A DNA stretch of 14,662 nucleotides from Bacteroidales bacterium UBA1722 (GCA_002317435.1 DCIQ01000080.1:1-14662); one strand, 5' to 3'; numbered from the stretch's first letter, positions 1-7,240 are shown. The notes: generated by a model not told the origin, from the sequence alone. Translations and numbers: made by a program.

Positions 1-2140
1 CTATTCCAATCTGCGGAACATCACAAATCGGTGTCTGTCTGCATTCCACGAAGATATCCTCCCCATCTATCAGATATCCGTTTATGTGGTTGACATTCGT
101 TTTCAGCTCTCCTGAATAAATCGTTTTCTTCTCCGAATCAATCCTGCTGAATCCCACTATCACACAGTGCACGTGAGCCTTTTGATTCGACTCGCTGTTC
201 CAGCGGAAAGTCCTATGGGCGAAATTGATGAATATTCCACCTTCAAGCAGAGACTTCCACAGGTTGGCGACACTCTCTCCCTGACAGATGGAATTGGTCG
301 ATACAAACGCAACTTTCGTATCTGTCCCAAAAATCAGCTCGGAGGCCTTCTTGTACCAGCATGCAACATAGTCCAGATTTCCTACGTTCGGCCACTTCTT
401 TCCGAATACTGAAATGACATCTTCCTTTTGGTCTGCAGACATGAACCGTGCACCGACAAACGGAGGATTTCCCATTATGTAGTCGTACCTCACCGGAGTC
501 ATCTTGTTCTCCGGAACTCCGAAGTGAACGTCACTGGTTATGACATTGAGTTCCCCGTATGAAACAGCAGGTTCCTGAAGTGTTCTTGGTTTGAGTTCAT
601 CAGCATCCTCAGGACGTATCACGTTCAGACGGTCAGCATAGACACAATCCGGTTCTTCTCCTGTCTCAAGTCTGCTCCAGTCAATCCTCAGCGCATTGCC
701 TTCTACGATGTTATGGTAACTTTTCAACGGCAGGAAGTCGAGGTCCATCTGCATTATCTTCTCCGTCTCTGCCATCATCTGGCTCTCCGCTATCCAAAGA
801 GCCGTAGTGGCTACAGAAACGGCGAAGTCATTTATCTCTATCCCGTAAAACTGGTGGATGTCAACTTTGATGGGCGTGAACGCTTCACCCAGTGAAGGAC
901 CATTTTCCAGGCTCTGTATCTTTATCGCCTCATTCTCCAGTCTTCTCAGTGAAATGTATGTCTCGGTGAGGAAATTTCCGCTGCCGCAAGCCGGATCGAG
1001 GAACTTCAGCCCGGCCAGCTTGTCCTGATATGCGAATGCCTTCTTCACCCTGCTCTTCCGGATGGGGTCCGACTTGATAGCTTCGAGTTCTTCCTTCAAT
1101 TCATCCAGAAACAGCGGGTCGATGACCTTATGTATATTCCCAATGCTGGTGTAATGCATGCCTCCCGAGCGTCTGGTCTCAGGATTCAAGGTGCTTTCGA
1201 AGACTGCACCGAAGATGGTGGGACTGATCTGGCTCCAGTCGAAGTCATCACTGGCATTTTTCAGAATCAGATGGGCTATCTTGTCATTGAAGAACGGCAC
1301 TTCCACATCCTTGTCAGCGAAGAGGCCGCCGTTAACGTATGGGAAACTCTTCAGACTCGGCTTAAGGTATGGACTCCTTTTGTCCATAGGTGTATCCAGA
1401 ACCTCGAAGAGTTTTATCAGTCCTTCCCTCATATCCCCTTCCCCCGGTTTGAACTGGCTCAGGTAGTCGTGAAACATCGAATGCTTCCCGAACAGTCCGG
1501 AATCCTCGGCATACAGGCAGAAAACCAATCGGACACAGAGGATGTTCAGACTGCGGAGCGTGGCGGGGTCCTCAGGGCTGACGTATTGCTTCAGCAGTTC
1601 ATCATAAATCTCACCTATTATCTCTCCAGCTTTCAGAGAAACCTCCATCTCCTTCTGAAGATGCAGACTACCTGTATCAACCAGGAAACTCAGTCTCCAA
1701 TACTCCTTCTCCAGATTGGCCAGTTCGATTATCTCCGGCTCTCCCTGAGGATTCTCCATATCATATACGTGAAAAGTCTTGAAATTGGACATGACCATCC
1801 ATCTGGGACGTCTGGAGTATGGAAGTTCTGCCGCATACCGCTTCGCCTGCTGGAAAGGAGTCAGAGAAGTGCCGTCGGACTGGGGGATAGCCTTCCTCAG
1901 ATCCTTCTCGACAGACTTCTGTTCAATGAGGGTATGGGTGGATTCGATATAGGCATCGATGAAACTGGTATTGCTCAGTTTCACCTGATTCTCGAATGAT
2001 ATGATGGAATAGGGGTCTTCAACTTCCAGCACCTTCTCCAGAAGTTCAAGCCAGAAGGACTGACTGTCACCCTTTTCATATCCCCTTCCTTTCCATTTTT
2101 TGGAAAAATCCTTCGCTGCTGTCTGCTGACTGTTCTTCAT
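1..2140 (-). CDS. MmeI/YeeA-like type IIL restriction-modification protein (N6-adenine methyltransferase with N-terminal nuclease), partial
   Basis: The frame is open on the minus strand from an ATG at 2140 to the left window edge, giving 713 residues without a stop; the C-terminus, including the rest of the target-recognition domain, lies outside. The start matches this family, which begins with a short helix and a WKGRGYEKGDSQSFWLELL-type segment. A PD-(D/E)xK-like nuclease site is visible as D62 with E73-Q-K75. A helical spacer follows. The methyltransferase region has GGMHYTS (326-332), the SAM-binding motif FLDPACGSGNFL (380-391) and the catalytic motif IV NPPF (558-561), which is typical of N6-adenine methylation. 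A VHCVIVGF-type strand follows further on. In this family one polypeptide both cuts and methylates DNA through a single recognition domain, so no separate partner is expected; full-length relatives are roughly 900-1000 residues. Nothing in the visible part is frameshifted. The family is clear; whether it cuts as well as methylates is inferred from the nuclease residues. Confidence 0.9.
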   Translation of the reverse strand, partial: MKNSQQTAAKDFSKKWKGRGYEKGDSQSFWLELLEKVLEVEDPYSIISFENQVKLSNTSFIDAYIESTHTLIEQKSVEKDLRKAIPQSDGTSLTPFQQAKRYAAELPYSRRPRWMVMSNFKTFHVYDMENPQGEPEIIELANLEKEYWRLSFLVDTGSLHLQKEMEVSLKAGEIIGEIYDELLKQYVSPEDPATLRSLNILCVRLVFCLYAEDSGLFGKHSMFHDYLSQFKPGEGDMREGLIKLFEVLDTPMDKRSPYLKPSLKSFPYVNGGLFADKDVEVPFFNDKIAHLILKNASDDFDWSQISPTIFGAVFESTLNPETRRSGGMHYTSIGNIHKVIDPLFLDELKEELEAIKSDPIRKSRVKKAFAYQDKLAGLKFLDPACGSGNFLTETYISLRRLENEAIKIQSLENGPSLGEAFTPIKVDIHQFYGIEINDFAVSVATTALWIAESQMMAETEKIMQMDLDFLPLKSYHNIVEGNALRIDWSRLETGEEPDCVYADRLNVIRPEDADELKPRTLQEPAVSYGELNVITSDVHFGVPENKMTPVRYDYIMGNPPFVGARFMSADQKEDVISVFGKKWPNVGNLDYVACWYKKASELIFGTDTKVAFVSTNSICQGESVANLWKSLLEGGIFINFAHRTFRWNSESNQKAHVHCVIVGFSRIDSEKKTIYSGELKTNVNHINGYLIDGEDIFVECRQTPICDVPQIGI

Positions 2141-2161
2141 ATGGAGTCTGTTTATACTCCC

Positions 2162-2169
2162 CAAAGATA
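2162..2169 (-). promoter_or_regulatory. Candidate Bacteroidota -7 promoter box for the restriction-modification gene
   Basis: On the minus strand this reads TATCTTTG, an exact match to the Bacteroidota -7 consensus TAnnTTTG. It lies 21 bp before the ATG at 2140, so the leader would be very short, about 15 nt. A weak TTTC about 18 bp upstream could stand in for the -33 TTTG. The call rests on the motif match and position only. Confidence 0.4.
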
Positions 2170-2346
2170 ACCAAAATATCACAGAAACATGGTTCTCAGA
2201 AAAATTCGATTCTGTTATATCATATCCTGGCAGCTATCCTCAAAACTTCAAGCGAGGTAATCGAATGCATTGATTACACTAATGTACCATAAATGCAGAT
2301 AGTGAAGGATATTCGGTACAAATATCAGGCTTACACAACATACAAG

Positions 2347-2448
2347 CCCCGCAGAATGAAGTATATTTCCGGATGGCTGCCCCCGGCGAGGGAGGGGCCC
2401 GCGGCGAAGCCGTGGGAGGTCCCTCCGGAAATATACTCTTCTGCGGGG
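2347..2448. repeat. 102-bp imperfect palindrome with GC-rich core
   Basis: The left arm (2347-2373) and right arm (2424-2448) are near-perfect inverted repeats. The outer parts CCCCGCAG and CTGCGGGG pair, as do the inner parts AGTATATTTCCGGA and TCCGGAAATATACT, with only a 2-nt length difference between them. Inside is a second hairpin: GGAGGG (2391-2396) pairs with CCCTCC (2421-2426), GCGGC pairs with GCCGT around a GAA triloop (2406-2408), and GGA (2415-2417) bulges out. The CTCC at 2423-2426 can pair either with the inner or with the outer partner, so the two folds compete. No reading frame is credible. It could be a REP- or MITE-like mobile palindrome or a structured RNA; the sequence does not decide. 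Confidence 0.7.
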
Positions 2449-2533
2449 AGCAGTCCTACTTGACGATACACTCTCAATATGAATAAATGCAAGGGATGAT
2501 TGTATTTTCCGATGAAAATCCTCGTCCAGCACA

Positions 2534-2932
2534 TTACCACCCACCATTGTCAGAGCATCGTTGAAACCAGTAATCCAAAACCAATCCACCATCATCGGCC
2601 ACATACGCCCCATAATGAATGACCTTATGGATGACCCCCTTATTTTGGAGGGTAATCCACGATGAAACTCAGCAGAACACTGTGAAAGCTATGCACAGGT
2701 GTACTGCTTTTCGTTTACCATCATCATATTTTTCAAGTATCCTATATCTCTCATACCATCTGTCTGGTCGAGTAAGTTCTGACGGTCCTGATTTGAAATT
2801 ATCTATGCCATACGAATGTAGGATGTCGCTAACATAGCGGAAAAACAGGTATCAGGCCGACAAGTGATTGTAGGGTTAATCATAACAGGCAAGTTCCAAC
2901 GGTCCGTCCACATCATCCATTTCATCTGGCAT
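2534..2932 (-). pseudogene. Possible decayed small gene, unknown family, three in-frame stops
   Basis: From an ATG at 2932 to a TAA at 2536-2534, one minus-strand frame of 132 codons reads like protein except for stops at codon 19 (TAA), codon 27 (TGA) and codon 88 (TGA). The start reads MPDEMDDVDGPLELACYD. The middle holds the segment RPDRWYERYRILEKYDDGKR, and the end holds YGAYVADDGGLVLDYWFQRC. The charged, aromatic-rich composition and the persistence of one frame on both sides of each stop suggest a gene killed by point mutations; each TGA could derive from a TGG or CGA codon and the TAA from CAA. I do not recognise a family. Against this, the longest unbroken piece is only 60 codons, which chance can produce in such a spacer. 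Confidence 0.3.
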
Positions 2933-3164
2933 GGTAGCATATTATTAAAATATTGATATATAATGAACTATCACATAGCACATATGCCAAATACCGGCTT
3001 ATGGGAGGGGATTTGATATAGACGTGTTTTATAAGATGAGGAGTGTCAACTACTTATAGAATCCACCTGTGCCAGATAAAATCATCTGACATAGGGACCA
3101 TTCAAAAACAAGAAAATTCCGACAACCCTCCCCGCACGATAAACACCTGCTACGGAGATGCTAA

Positions 3165-3240
3165 GGCCGCTTCAGCGGCCCGCCGGAAGGGCGTGTCTGC
3201 GAAGCAGACGGAAGCCCTGGAGGCGCCGGCCGAAGGCCGG
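3165..3240. repeat. Three abutting GC-rich hairpins (REP-like element)
   Basis: Three stem-loops follow one another with no spacer. The first is GGCCGC-TTCA-GCGGCC (3165-3180). The second (3181-3225) is compound: CGCC/GGCG, a symmetric GGA/GGA internal loop, AGGGC/GCCCT, then GTCTGC/GCAGAC closed by GAA (3201-3203). The third is CCGGCC-GAA-GGCCGG (3226-3240). GAA triloops and GGA loops also occur in the palindrome at 2347-2448, which suggests both belong to one family of structured repeats. It lies just beyond the 3' end of the HEAT-DUF1080 gene, past its terminator, a typical position for REP-type elements. Confidence 0.6.
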
Positions 3241-3244
3241 AAAT

Positions 3245-3268
3245 CCCCCTAGGGGGTACAGGGGGGGG
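3245..3268. repeat. C5TAG5 palindrome followed by a G8 tract
   Basis: A perfect 12-bp palindrome of five C, TA and five G (3245-3256) is separated by TACA from a run of eight G (3261-3268). It joins the hairpin cluster to the terminator. Such tracts are prone to slippage, but no gene reads through this one. It may simply be the tail of the hairpin element. Confidence 0.5.
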
Positions 3269-3275
3269 TAAAACA

Positions 3276-3300
3276 AAAGCCGGCTGCTGCAGCCGGCTTT
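3276..3300 (-). terminator. Rho-independent terminator of the Gfo-DUF1080 operon
   Basis: A perfect 11-bp stem, AAAGCCGGCTG (3276-3286) with CAGCCGGCTTT (3290-3300), closes a 3-nt loop. On the minus strand it lies 4 bp beyond the end of the HEAT-DUF1080 gene and is followed by TGTTTT, so the transcript ends in a U-rich tail. The A-run on the other side of the stem could also give weaker activity on the plus strand. Confidence 0.85.
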
Positions 3301-3304
3301 CCGA

Positions 3305-5710
3305 TCAGTCCAGCGGGAGGATTCTCACATTCCTGAACTGGAGCCCGCGGCCATGCCCGCAGAAACTGATATGACCCTTGGCGTTGAACATGCCGGGATG
3401 GTTCCTGTGGTCCACGGTGTAGGGGTTTCGGTCACCTCCGTCGGGGGCGACATTGTGCCCCTGACAGGCTTCGCTGATATCTCCGTCCACGAGCACTTCG
3501 CCGTTTACCGTTACGGTGATATGATTGTCCACTACCCTGATCTCTTCCTCGCTCCACTCGCCGACAGGTTTATGTTTCAGTCTCTTGGCGGGGATGACAC
3601 CATAGACCGAGCCGTGGGTCTGATATTCGCGCAGGTCTGCATAGACGGGGTCGTCGTGGTCGAGAATCTGCACCTCGCACATACCTTCGTATGCGGCGTC
3701 GACACCCATAGGAGTCCTCACACCGACACCGTTGTTCACGGCAGGACGGAGGAAGCAGAATTCGAAGCGATATACGAAGTTATGGTATTCCTTCTCCGTG
3801 TAGAGGTTACCGTCTCCGCCATAGTTCGCGAACACGTTGATGGCCCCGTTCATCGAAGAATAAGTATTCTTGTCACCTATCCACTTATCGAGGTTCGTAC
3901 CGTCATAAAGCATTACGAAACCTGCCGCCTTCTCTTCATCGGTAAGTTCAGATACGGGATAGGGCTTGCTGGCGGAGAGAGTGCTCTTCATGGCATCCAC
4001 TGCATAGCCGTCATCGGGGTCACCGGTGGCGGAAAGAATCTTCATGGCCTTGTCGAAATACTTCACCAGATCATCGTAGGGAATCTCGGTGGGCACCTTG
4101 CATCCGATGGTTTTCACCGCATTGGCCGCCTTGACGGCCAAATCCTTATCGGCACTTTCAAGATAAGGTGCCACAGCCTCCATCGCCTCCCTGTTGGCCG
4201 TCCCGGCCAGTTTGCCGAGGATGGCACCGGTCACTTTCTCATCCTTCGCGATGGAAAGAGCCTTGATGAAAGCATCAGTCTTGCGGAACTCGCTCATCCG
4301 TGATTCGCTGATGAGCTGGATATATCTGGAGAGACATTCACCGTTCGACCGGGCGAATGAGAGAAGTGCTGAAGCGGCGTTTCCGTTCTTGATCCTGCAG
4401 AGAGCGGCGAGGGCATCTCCGGAACCTTCCACGGCAGCACCTGTGAGATAAGCCACAGCCTCGTCTGAAGCCGTATATGCGATGGGAAGATAGAATCTGG
4501 ACTTGTTGGCAGCCTTGAAAGACTCGTCCCTCAGCATAGGGAACCTGTCTTCTGCATCCTCTTCGCTGACACAGGCATACAATGCATCCTGGAGAGTGGC
4601 GACATCCGCTTCGTCAGCCTTGTCCAAAAGGGCCGCGACAGCAGAGAGATTATCAGAAGAAACCACCCCCTTGAGAGCGGCCCTGGCATCCTTCGAATGT
4701 TCCGCCATCTTGAAGATTACGGGAGCGGCATCAGTGATGTGGCGGGCGGAAGCGAGAGCGATGAGGGAGGCGGGAGCATTATCACCCGCTTTTTCTATGG
4801 CTTTGAGGACATTTCCGGTGATGTCACCGTTGAAACTGTTCAGAGCGGCTGCGGCAGCGCAGTCATCCTCAGTTCCAAGACGTGCGATGAGAGCATCGGC
4901 AGCGGCATCTCCTCCGATCTTCCCGGCAGCGGCGATGGCTTCGGCGGAGTTGCGGCCGCCTATCTGTCCGAGCACGAATGCCACCTGTCCTCCGACCTTC
5001 TTCTCACCGAGCCAATAGAGGACATCGTCCCTGGCATCCGTACCGAGCGACTTGTAAGCCTTGGTCAGTCTGGAATAGAAAGAAGCATCCGCATAATCTT
5101 CCGTAGTCATCAGAGCAGTCATCCTGTAAGCATCGTCACTGTCCTTGAGGGCTGCGAGAACTTTGGACACGTTACCGGCTCCGCGAACTTTATGAAGAAT
5201 CCAGATGGCCTGGCATTTCTTGTGGGATTCTCCGCTGGCGAGCAGTTTCTCGGCCTCGGCGAGGAGATCCTTCTCAGAGAGCTGACAGCAGCCATCCTTC
5301 TGTGCGCAGCATGGTGAGCCGAGCATGGCGAGCTGGGACTGGAAAAATGCCCTGGCCGTCTCGTCCACCGCCTTGGAGACCGCATTTTTCAGTCCTTCCG
5401 AGACAGGCTCCCTGTAACTTTCGTTTCCGGGAGCATTGGCGAAGCTCACGACTCCGGCGATGGCATATTCAAGTTTATTGTTCGCCCCCTTCTCCGGGGC
5501 CTGGAACATACCGGCTACCATTTCGATACTCTGCGGAGCAGACTTGGCGAGATCTTCCATATCGGCGGTGAAGTCACCGTAATTCTGGGCCGGAAGTTGT
5601 GCGAGGACATCCGCGACTATGGTGTTGACGGTCCTCTGGCGTGCATCCTGTGCGAAAAGTGATACGCTTGTTACGAGGATGGCTGATATAATGGTCAATA
5701 TTTTCTTCAT
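3305..5710 (-). CDS. Secreted HEAT-repeat protein with C-terminal DUF1080 (3-keto-disaccharide hydrolase) domain
   Basis: This 801-residue exported protein starts with a signal peptide, with cleavage likely after SLFA (residue 20). Residues about 145-590 are alanine-rich paired helices of HEAT type. Residues about 596-801 form a DUF1080 domain of concanavalin/laminarinase-like fold. That domain opens with GFVMLYDGTNLDKW, carries the family motif EVQILDH (residues 679-685), and ends GRGLQFRNVRILPLD. DUF1080 proteins are known to cleave 3-keto-glycosides by hydrolysis or elimination, so the likely job is to break the bond after C3 oxidation by the oxidoreductase encoded 12 bp upstream in the same operon. 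The helical part probably scaffolds or binds substrate or partner. An odd CC-x5-CC cluster (C134, C135, C141, C142) sits between the leader region and the repeats. The DUF1080 call is firm; the substrate is unknown. Confidence 0.9.
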   Translation of the reverse strand: MKKILTIISAILVTSVSLFAQDARQRTVNTIVADVLAQLPAQNYGDFTADMEDLAKSAPQSIEMVAGMFQAPEKGANNKLEYAIAGVVSFANAPGNESYREPVSEGLKNAVSKAVDETARAFFQSQLAMLGSPCCAQKDGCCQLSEKDLLAEAEKLLASGESHKKCQAIWILHKVRGAGNVSKVLAALKDSDDAYRMTALMTTEDYADASFYSRLTKAYKSLGTDARDDVLYWLGEKKVGGQVAFVLGQIGGRNSAEAIAAAGKIGGDAAADALIARLGTEDDCAAAAALNSFNGDITGNVLKAIEKAGDNAPASLIALASARHITDAAPVIFKMAEHSKDARAALKGVVSSDNLSAVAALLDKADEADVATLQDALYACVSEEDAEDRFPMLRDESFKAANKSRFYLPIAYTASDEAVAYLTGAAVEGSGDALAALCRIKNGNAASALLSFARSNGECLSRYIQLISESRMSEFRKTDAFIKALSIAKDEKVTGAILGKLAGTANREAMEAVAPYLESADKDLAVKAANAVKTIGCKVPTEIPYDDLVKYFDKAMKILSATGDPDDGYAVDAMKSTLSASKPYPVSELTDEEKAAGFVMLYDGTNLDKWIGDKNTYSSMNGAINVFANYGGDGNLYTEKEYHNFVYRFEFCFLRPAVNNGVGVRTPMGVDAAYEGMCEVQILDHDDPVYADLREYQTHGSVYGVIPAKRLKHKPVGEWSEEEIRVVDNHITVTVNGEVLVDGDISEACQGHNVAPDGGDRNPYTVDHRNHPGMFNAKGHISFCGHGRGLQFRNVRILPLD

Positions 5711-5722
5711 GGCAGTAGAGAA

Positions 5723-7024
5723 TTAAAACAGATATTTACCCCATTCGCCTCTCATGGGCTGGTTGATGAGGAGATTGGCTGCATCGTCACCGATGAACGT
5801 CTGGGTCTTCGGGTCGAAATTCAGAGTTCTTCCCAGACGGAGGGCACACACACCCATATTTACTATGGTGGCGCTGTGGTATCCCTTTATCTCGTCGAGC
5901 GCGAAACGGTGGCGGGTATGGACACATTTCACGAAATCAGTCTCCTGAGGTTCCGGATCGGGAAGCTCGTTGATGACGTTCATGACGTTGGGGATGGTAC
6001 ACTCGAATCCTTTGTAAACGCTTCCGAGAGGTCCTTCGATATAGGGAACCTTACCTTTCGATTCGAATCCCTCGCCTTCCAGAATAATCTTGCAGCCGTC
6101 CGCATAAGTGTACGTGATGCTCCTCCAGGTCCCTACCGCATCGGGGTGCTGCTGGGGCGCATCCACTTCCACCTTCACCGGGAATTCGTCATCCTTTCCG
6201 AGGATATACTGCACGGGGTCGATATAGTGCTGTCCCATATCGGCGAGTCCGCCTCCGTCATAGTCCCAGTATCCGCGGAACGTAGAGTGGGTACGATGTA
6301 CGTTGTAGGGTTTGAAGGGTGCCGGACCGAGCCACATGTCATAGTCGAGTTCCGCGGGCACGGGTTCGGGAATGAGGTTCTCCTTTCCGGTCCAGTAGAA
6401 TTTCCAGGCGAAGCCGGTGGCTCCGGAGATGCGGACTGTCAGCGGCCATCCGAGCTTTCCGCTGGCCACCAGTTTCTTGAGGGGTTTGACAGTGGTTCCG
6501 AGTCCGTAGAAAGTGTCTTTGAAGCGGAACCAGGTGTTCAGGCGGAACACCCGTCCGTTACGCTTCACGGCTTCCATCACCGCCTTGCCTTCACCGATGG
6601 TTCTGGTCATGGGCTTTTCGCACCATATATCCTTTCCTGCTTTCGCGGCTTCGATGGACATCAGCCCGTGCCAGTGGGGAGGCGTGCAGATATGAACGAT
6701 ATCCACATTGGGGTCATGGGCCAGTTCCCGCCAGTCGCGGTACGGCTTCACAGTCTCTCCGAGTCTTTCCTTGATGTTCTTCACACCATTGTTCAGATGA
6801 TTGGCGTCCACGTCGCAGATGGAGACGAGACGGCAGGTGCTGTCACTGTAGAAGTGATTTTCGGAGTAGCTGATTCCGCCCATCCCTATGATTCCGTGAG
6901 TAAGCTGATCGCTTGGAGCGATGTAGCGGCTGTCTCCGCCCATCTTTCCGAATACTTCGCGTGGAAGTACCGTGAATGCCGCCGCTCCGACGGCAGATTT
7001 ACGCAAGAAGGATCTTCTGTTCAT
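5723..7024 (-). CDS. Tat-exported Gfo/Idh/MocA family oxidoreductase
   Basis: NAD(P)-dependent sugar dehydrogenase of the Gfo/Idh/MocA family, 433 residues from the chosen start. The frame is open 26 codons further up, but the ATG at 7024 gives a proper twin-arginine leader, MNRRSFLRKSAVGAAAF, typical of family members exported already folded with cofactor. The Rossmann half has IIGMGG (45-50) in place of the classic GxGxxG, VSICDVD (67-73) at the end of the second strand, and the catalytic EKP (136-138). The C-terminal half has WLGPAPFKPYN (231-241) and GGGLADMGQHYIDP (257-270), containing the conserved Asp and His266. It is the first gene of an operon with the DUF1080 protein. It most likely oxidises C3 of a glycoside in the periplasm so that the DUF1080 partner can cut it. 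Family certain; reaction and substrate inferred from context. Confidence 0.92.
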   Translation of the reverse strand: MNRRSFLRKSAVGAAAFTVLPREVFGKMGGDSRYIAPSDQLTHGIIGMGGISYSENHFYSDSTCRLVSICDVDANHLNNGVKNIKERLGETVKPYRDWRELAHDPNVDIVHICTPPHWHGLMSIEAAKAGKDIWCEKPMTRTIGEGKAVMEAVKRNGRVFRLNTWFRFKDTFYGLGTTVKPLKKLVASGKLGWPLTVRISGATGFAWKFYWTGKENLIPEPVPAELDYDMWLGPAPFKPYNVHRTHSTFRGYWDYDGGGLADMGQHYIDPVQYILGKDDEFPVKVEVDAPQQHPDAVGTWRSITYTYADGCKIILEGEGFESKGKVPYIEGPLGSVYKGFECTIPNVMNVINELPDPEPQETDFVKCVHTRHRFALDEIKGYHSATIVNMGVCALRLGRTLNFDPKTQTFIGDDAANLLINQPMRGEWGKYLF

Positions 7025-7063
7025 TTGTTTATATGAATTATGTGAAATTCTGAAAATATCACA

Positions 7064-7071
7064 CAAATTTA
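7064..7071 (-). promoter_or_regulatory. Candidate Bacteroidota -7 box for the Gfo-DUF1080 operon
   Basis: On the minus strand this reads TAAATTTG, a full match to TAnnTTTG, 39 bp before the ATG at 7024. It would give a leader of roughly 33 nt. It also overlaps the upstream open-frame extension of the gene, which supports the ATG at 7024 as the true start. No clear -33 TTTG is seen at the usual distance. Confidence 0.5.
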
Positions 7072-7155
7072 CAATAAATCCGCGGATTTGCATATCATTC
7101 ATGCCGTCAAGTTATTTTTGGAATCCCGACAGGCGTGAAATCACAAGATTTTATG

Positions 7156-7163
7156 TAAGTTTG
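7156..7163 (+). promoter_or_regulatory. Candidate Bacteroidota -7 box for the DUF5107-GH3-GH95 operon
   Basis: TAAGTTTG matches TAnnTTTG on the plus strand, 77 bp upstream of the ATG at 7241, giving a leader of about 70 nt. It faces away from the minus-strand box at 7064-7071, so the two operons appear to be divergently transcribed from one 216-bp spacer and could share a regulator. No convincing operator repeat was seen between them. Confidence 0.45.
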
Positions 7164-7240
7164 TAATCGGCATTGTTCATGGCTTCCGGATCAGGAACGA
7201 GTATGAATAATGCAGGGTTAAACACTTCAATATTCTGATC

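Larger units (their letters stand above)
2170..3164. other. AT-rich spacer without an intact gene
   Basis: About 1 kb with stops in all frames at short intervals and no recognisable intact gene. It contains the palindromic element at 2347-2448 and the possible decayed ORF at 2534-2932, described separately. I see no identifiable RNA gene, insertion-sequence ends or CRISPR repeats. I could not assign anything to 2170-2346, 2449-2533 or 2933-3164. Base composition is visibly lower in GC than in the flanking glycan genes, as expected for a spacer or for decayed or acquired DNA next to a restriction-modification gene. Confidence 0.6.

Noticed and set aside
1130..1999. Plus-strand frame of 289 codons
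   Set aside because: It lies opposite the restriction-modification gene, whose minus-strand frame carries all the family motifs; a shadow frame.
2248..2613. Minus-strand frame of 121 codons
   Set aside because: It reads straight through the palindromic element and becomes Arg/Pro-rich there; partly overlaps the more protein-like broken frame at 2534-2932.
2619..2837. Plus-strand frame of 72 codons
   Set aside because: No recognisable domain, no promoter box or start context, and opposite the possible pseudogene.
3165..3240. tRNA or CRISPR interpretation of the hairpin cluster
   Set aside because: No anticodon arm or T-loop sequence as in tRNA, and no regularly repeated direct repeats with unique spacers.
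3043..3252. Plus-strand frame of 69 codons
   Set aside because: Its second half is the translated hairpin cluster, giving a repetitive Ala/Lys/Glu product; not a credible gene.
3353..4303. Plus-strand frame of 316 codons
   Set aside because: Antisense to the DUF1080 domain region; low-complexity His/Val-rich product without recognisable motifs, produced by GC-biased codon use.
5876..7036. Plus-strand frame of 386 codons
   Set aside because: Antisense to the oxidoreductase over almost its full length; no domain visible.
7025..7102. 26-codon N-terminal extension of the oxidoreductase from an upstream ATG
   Set aside because: It would bury the twin-arginine leader inside the protein and overlap the TAAATTTG promoter box.
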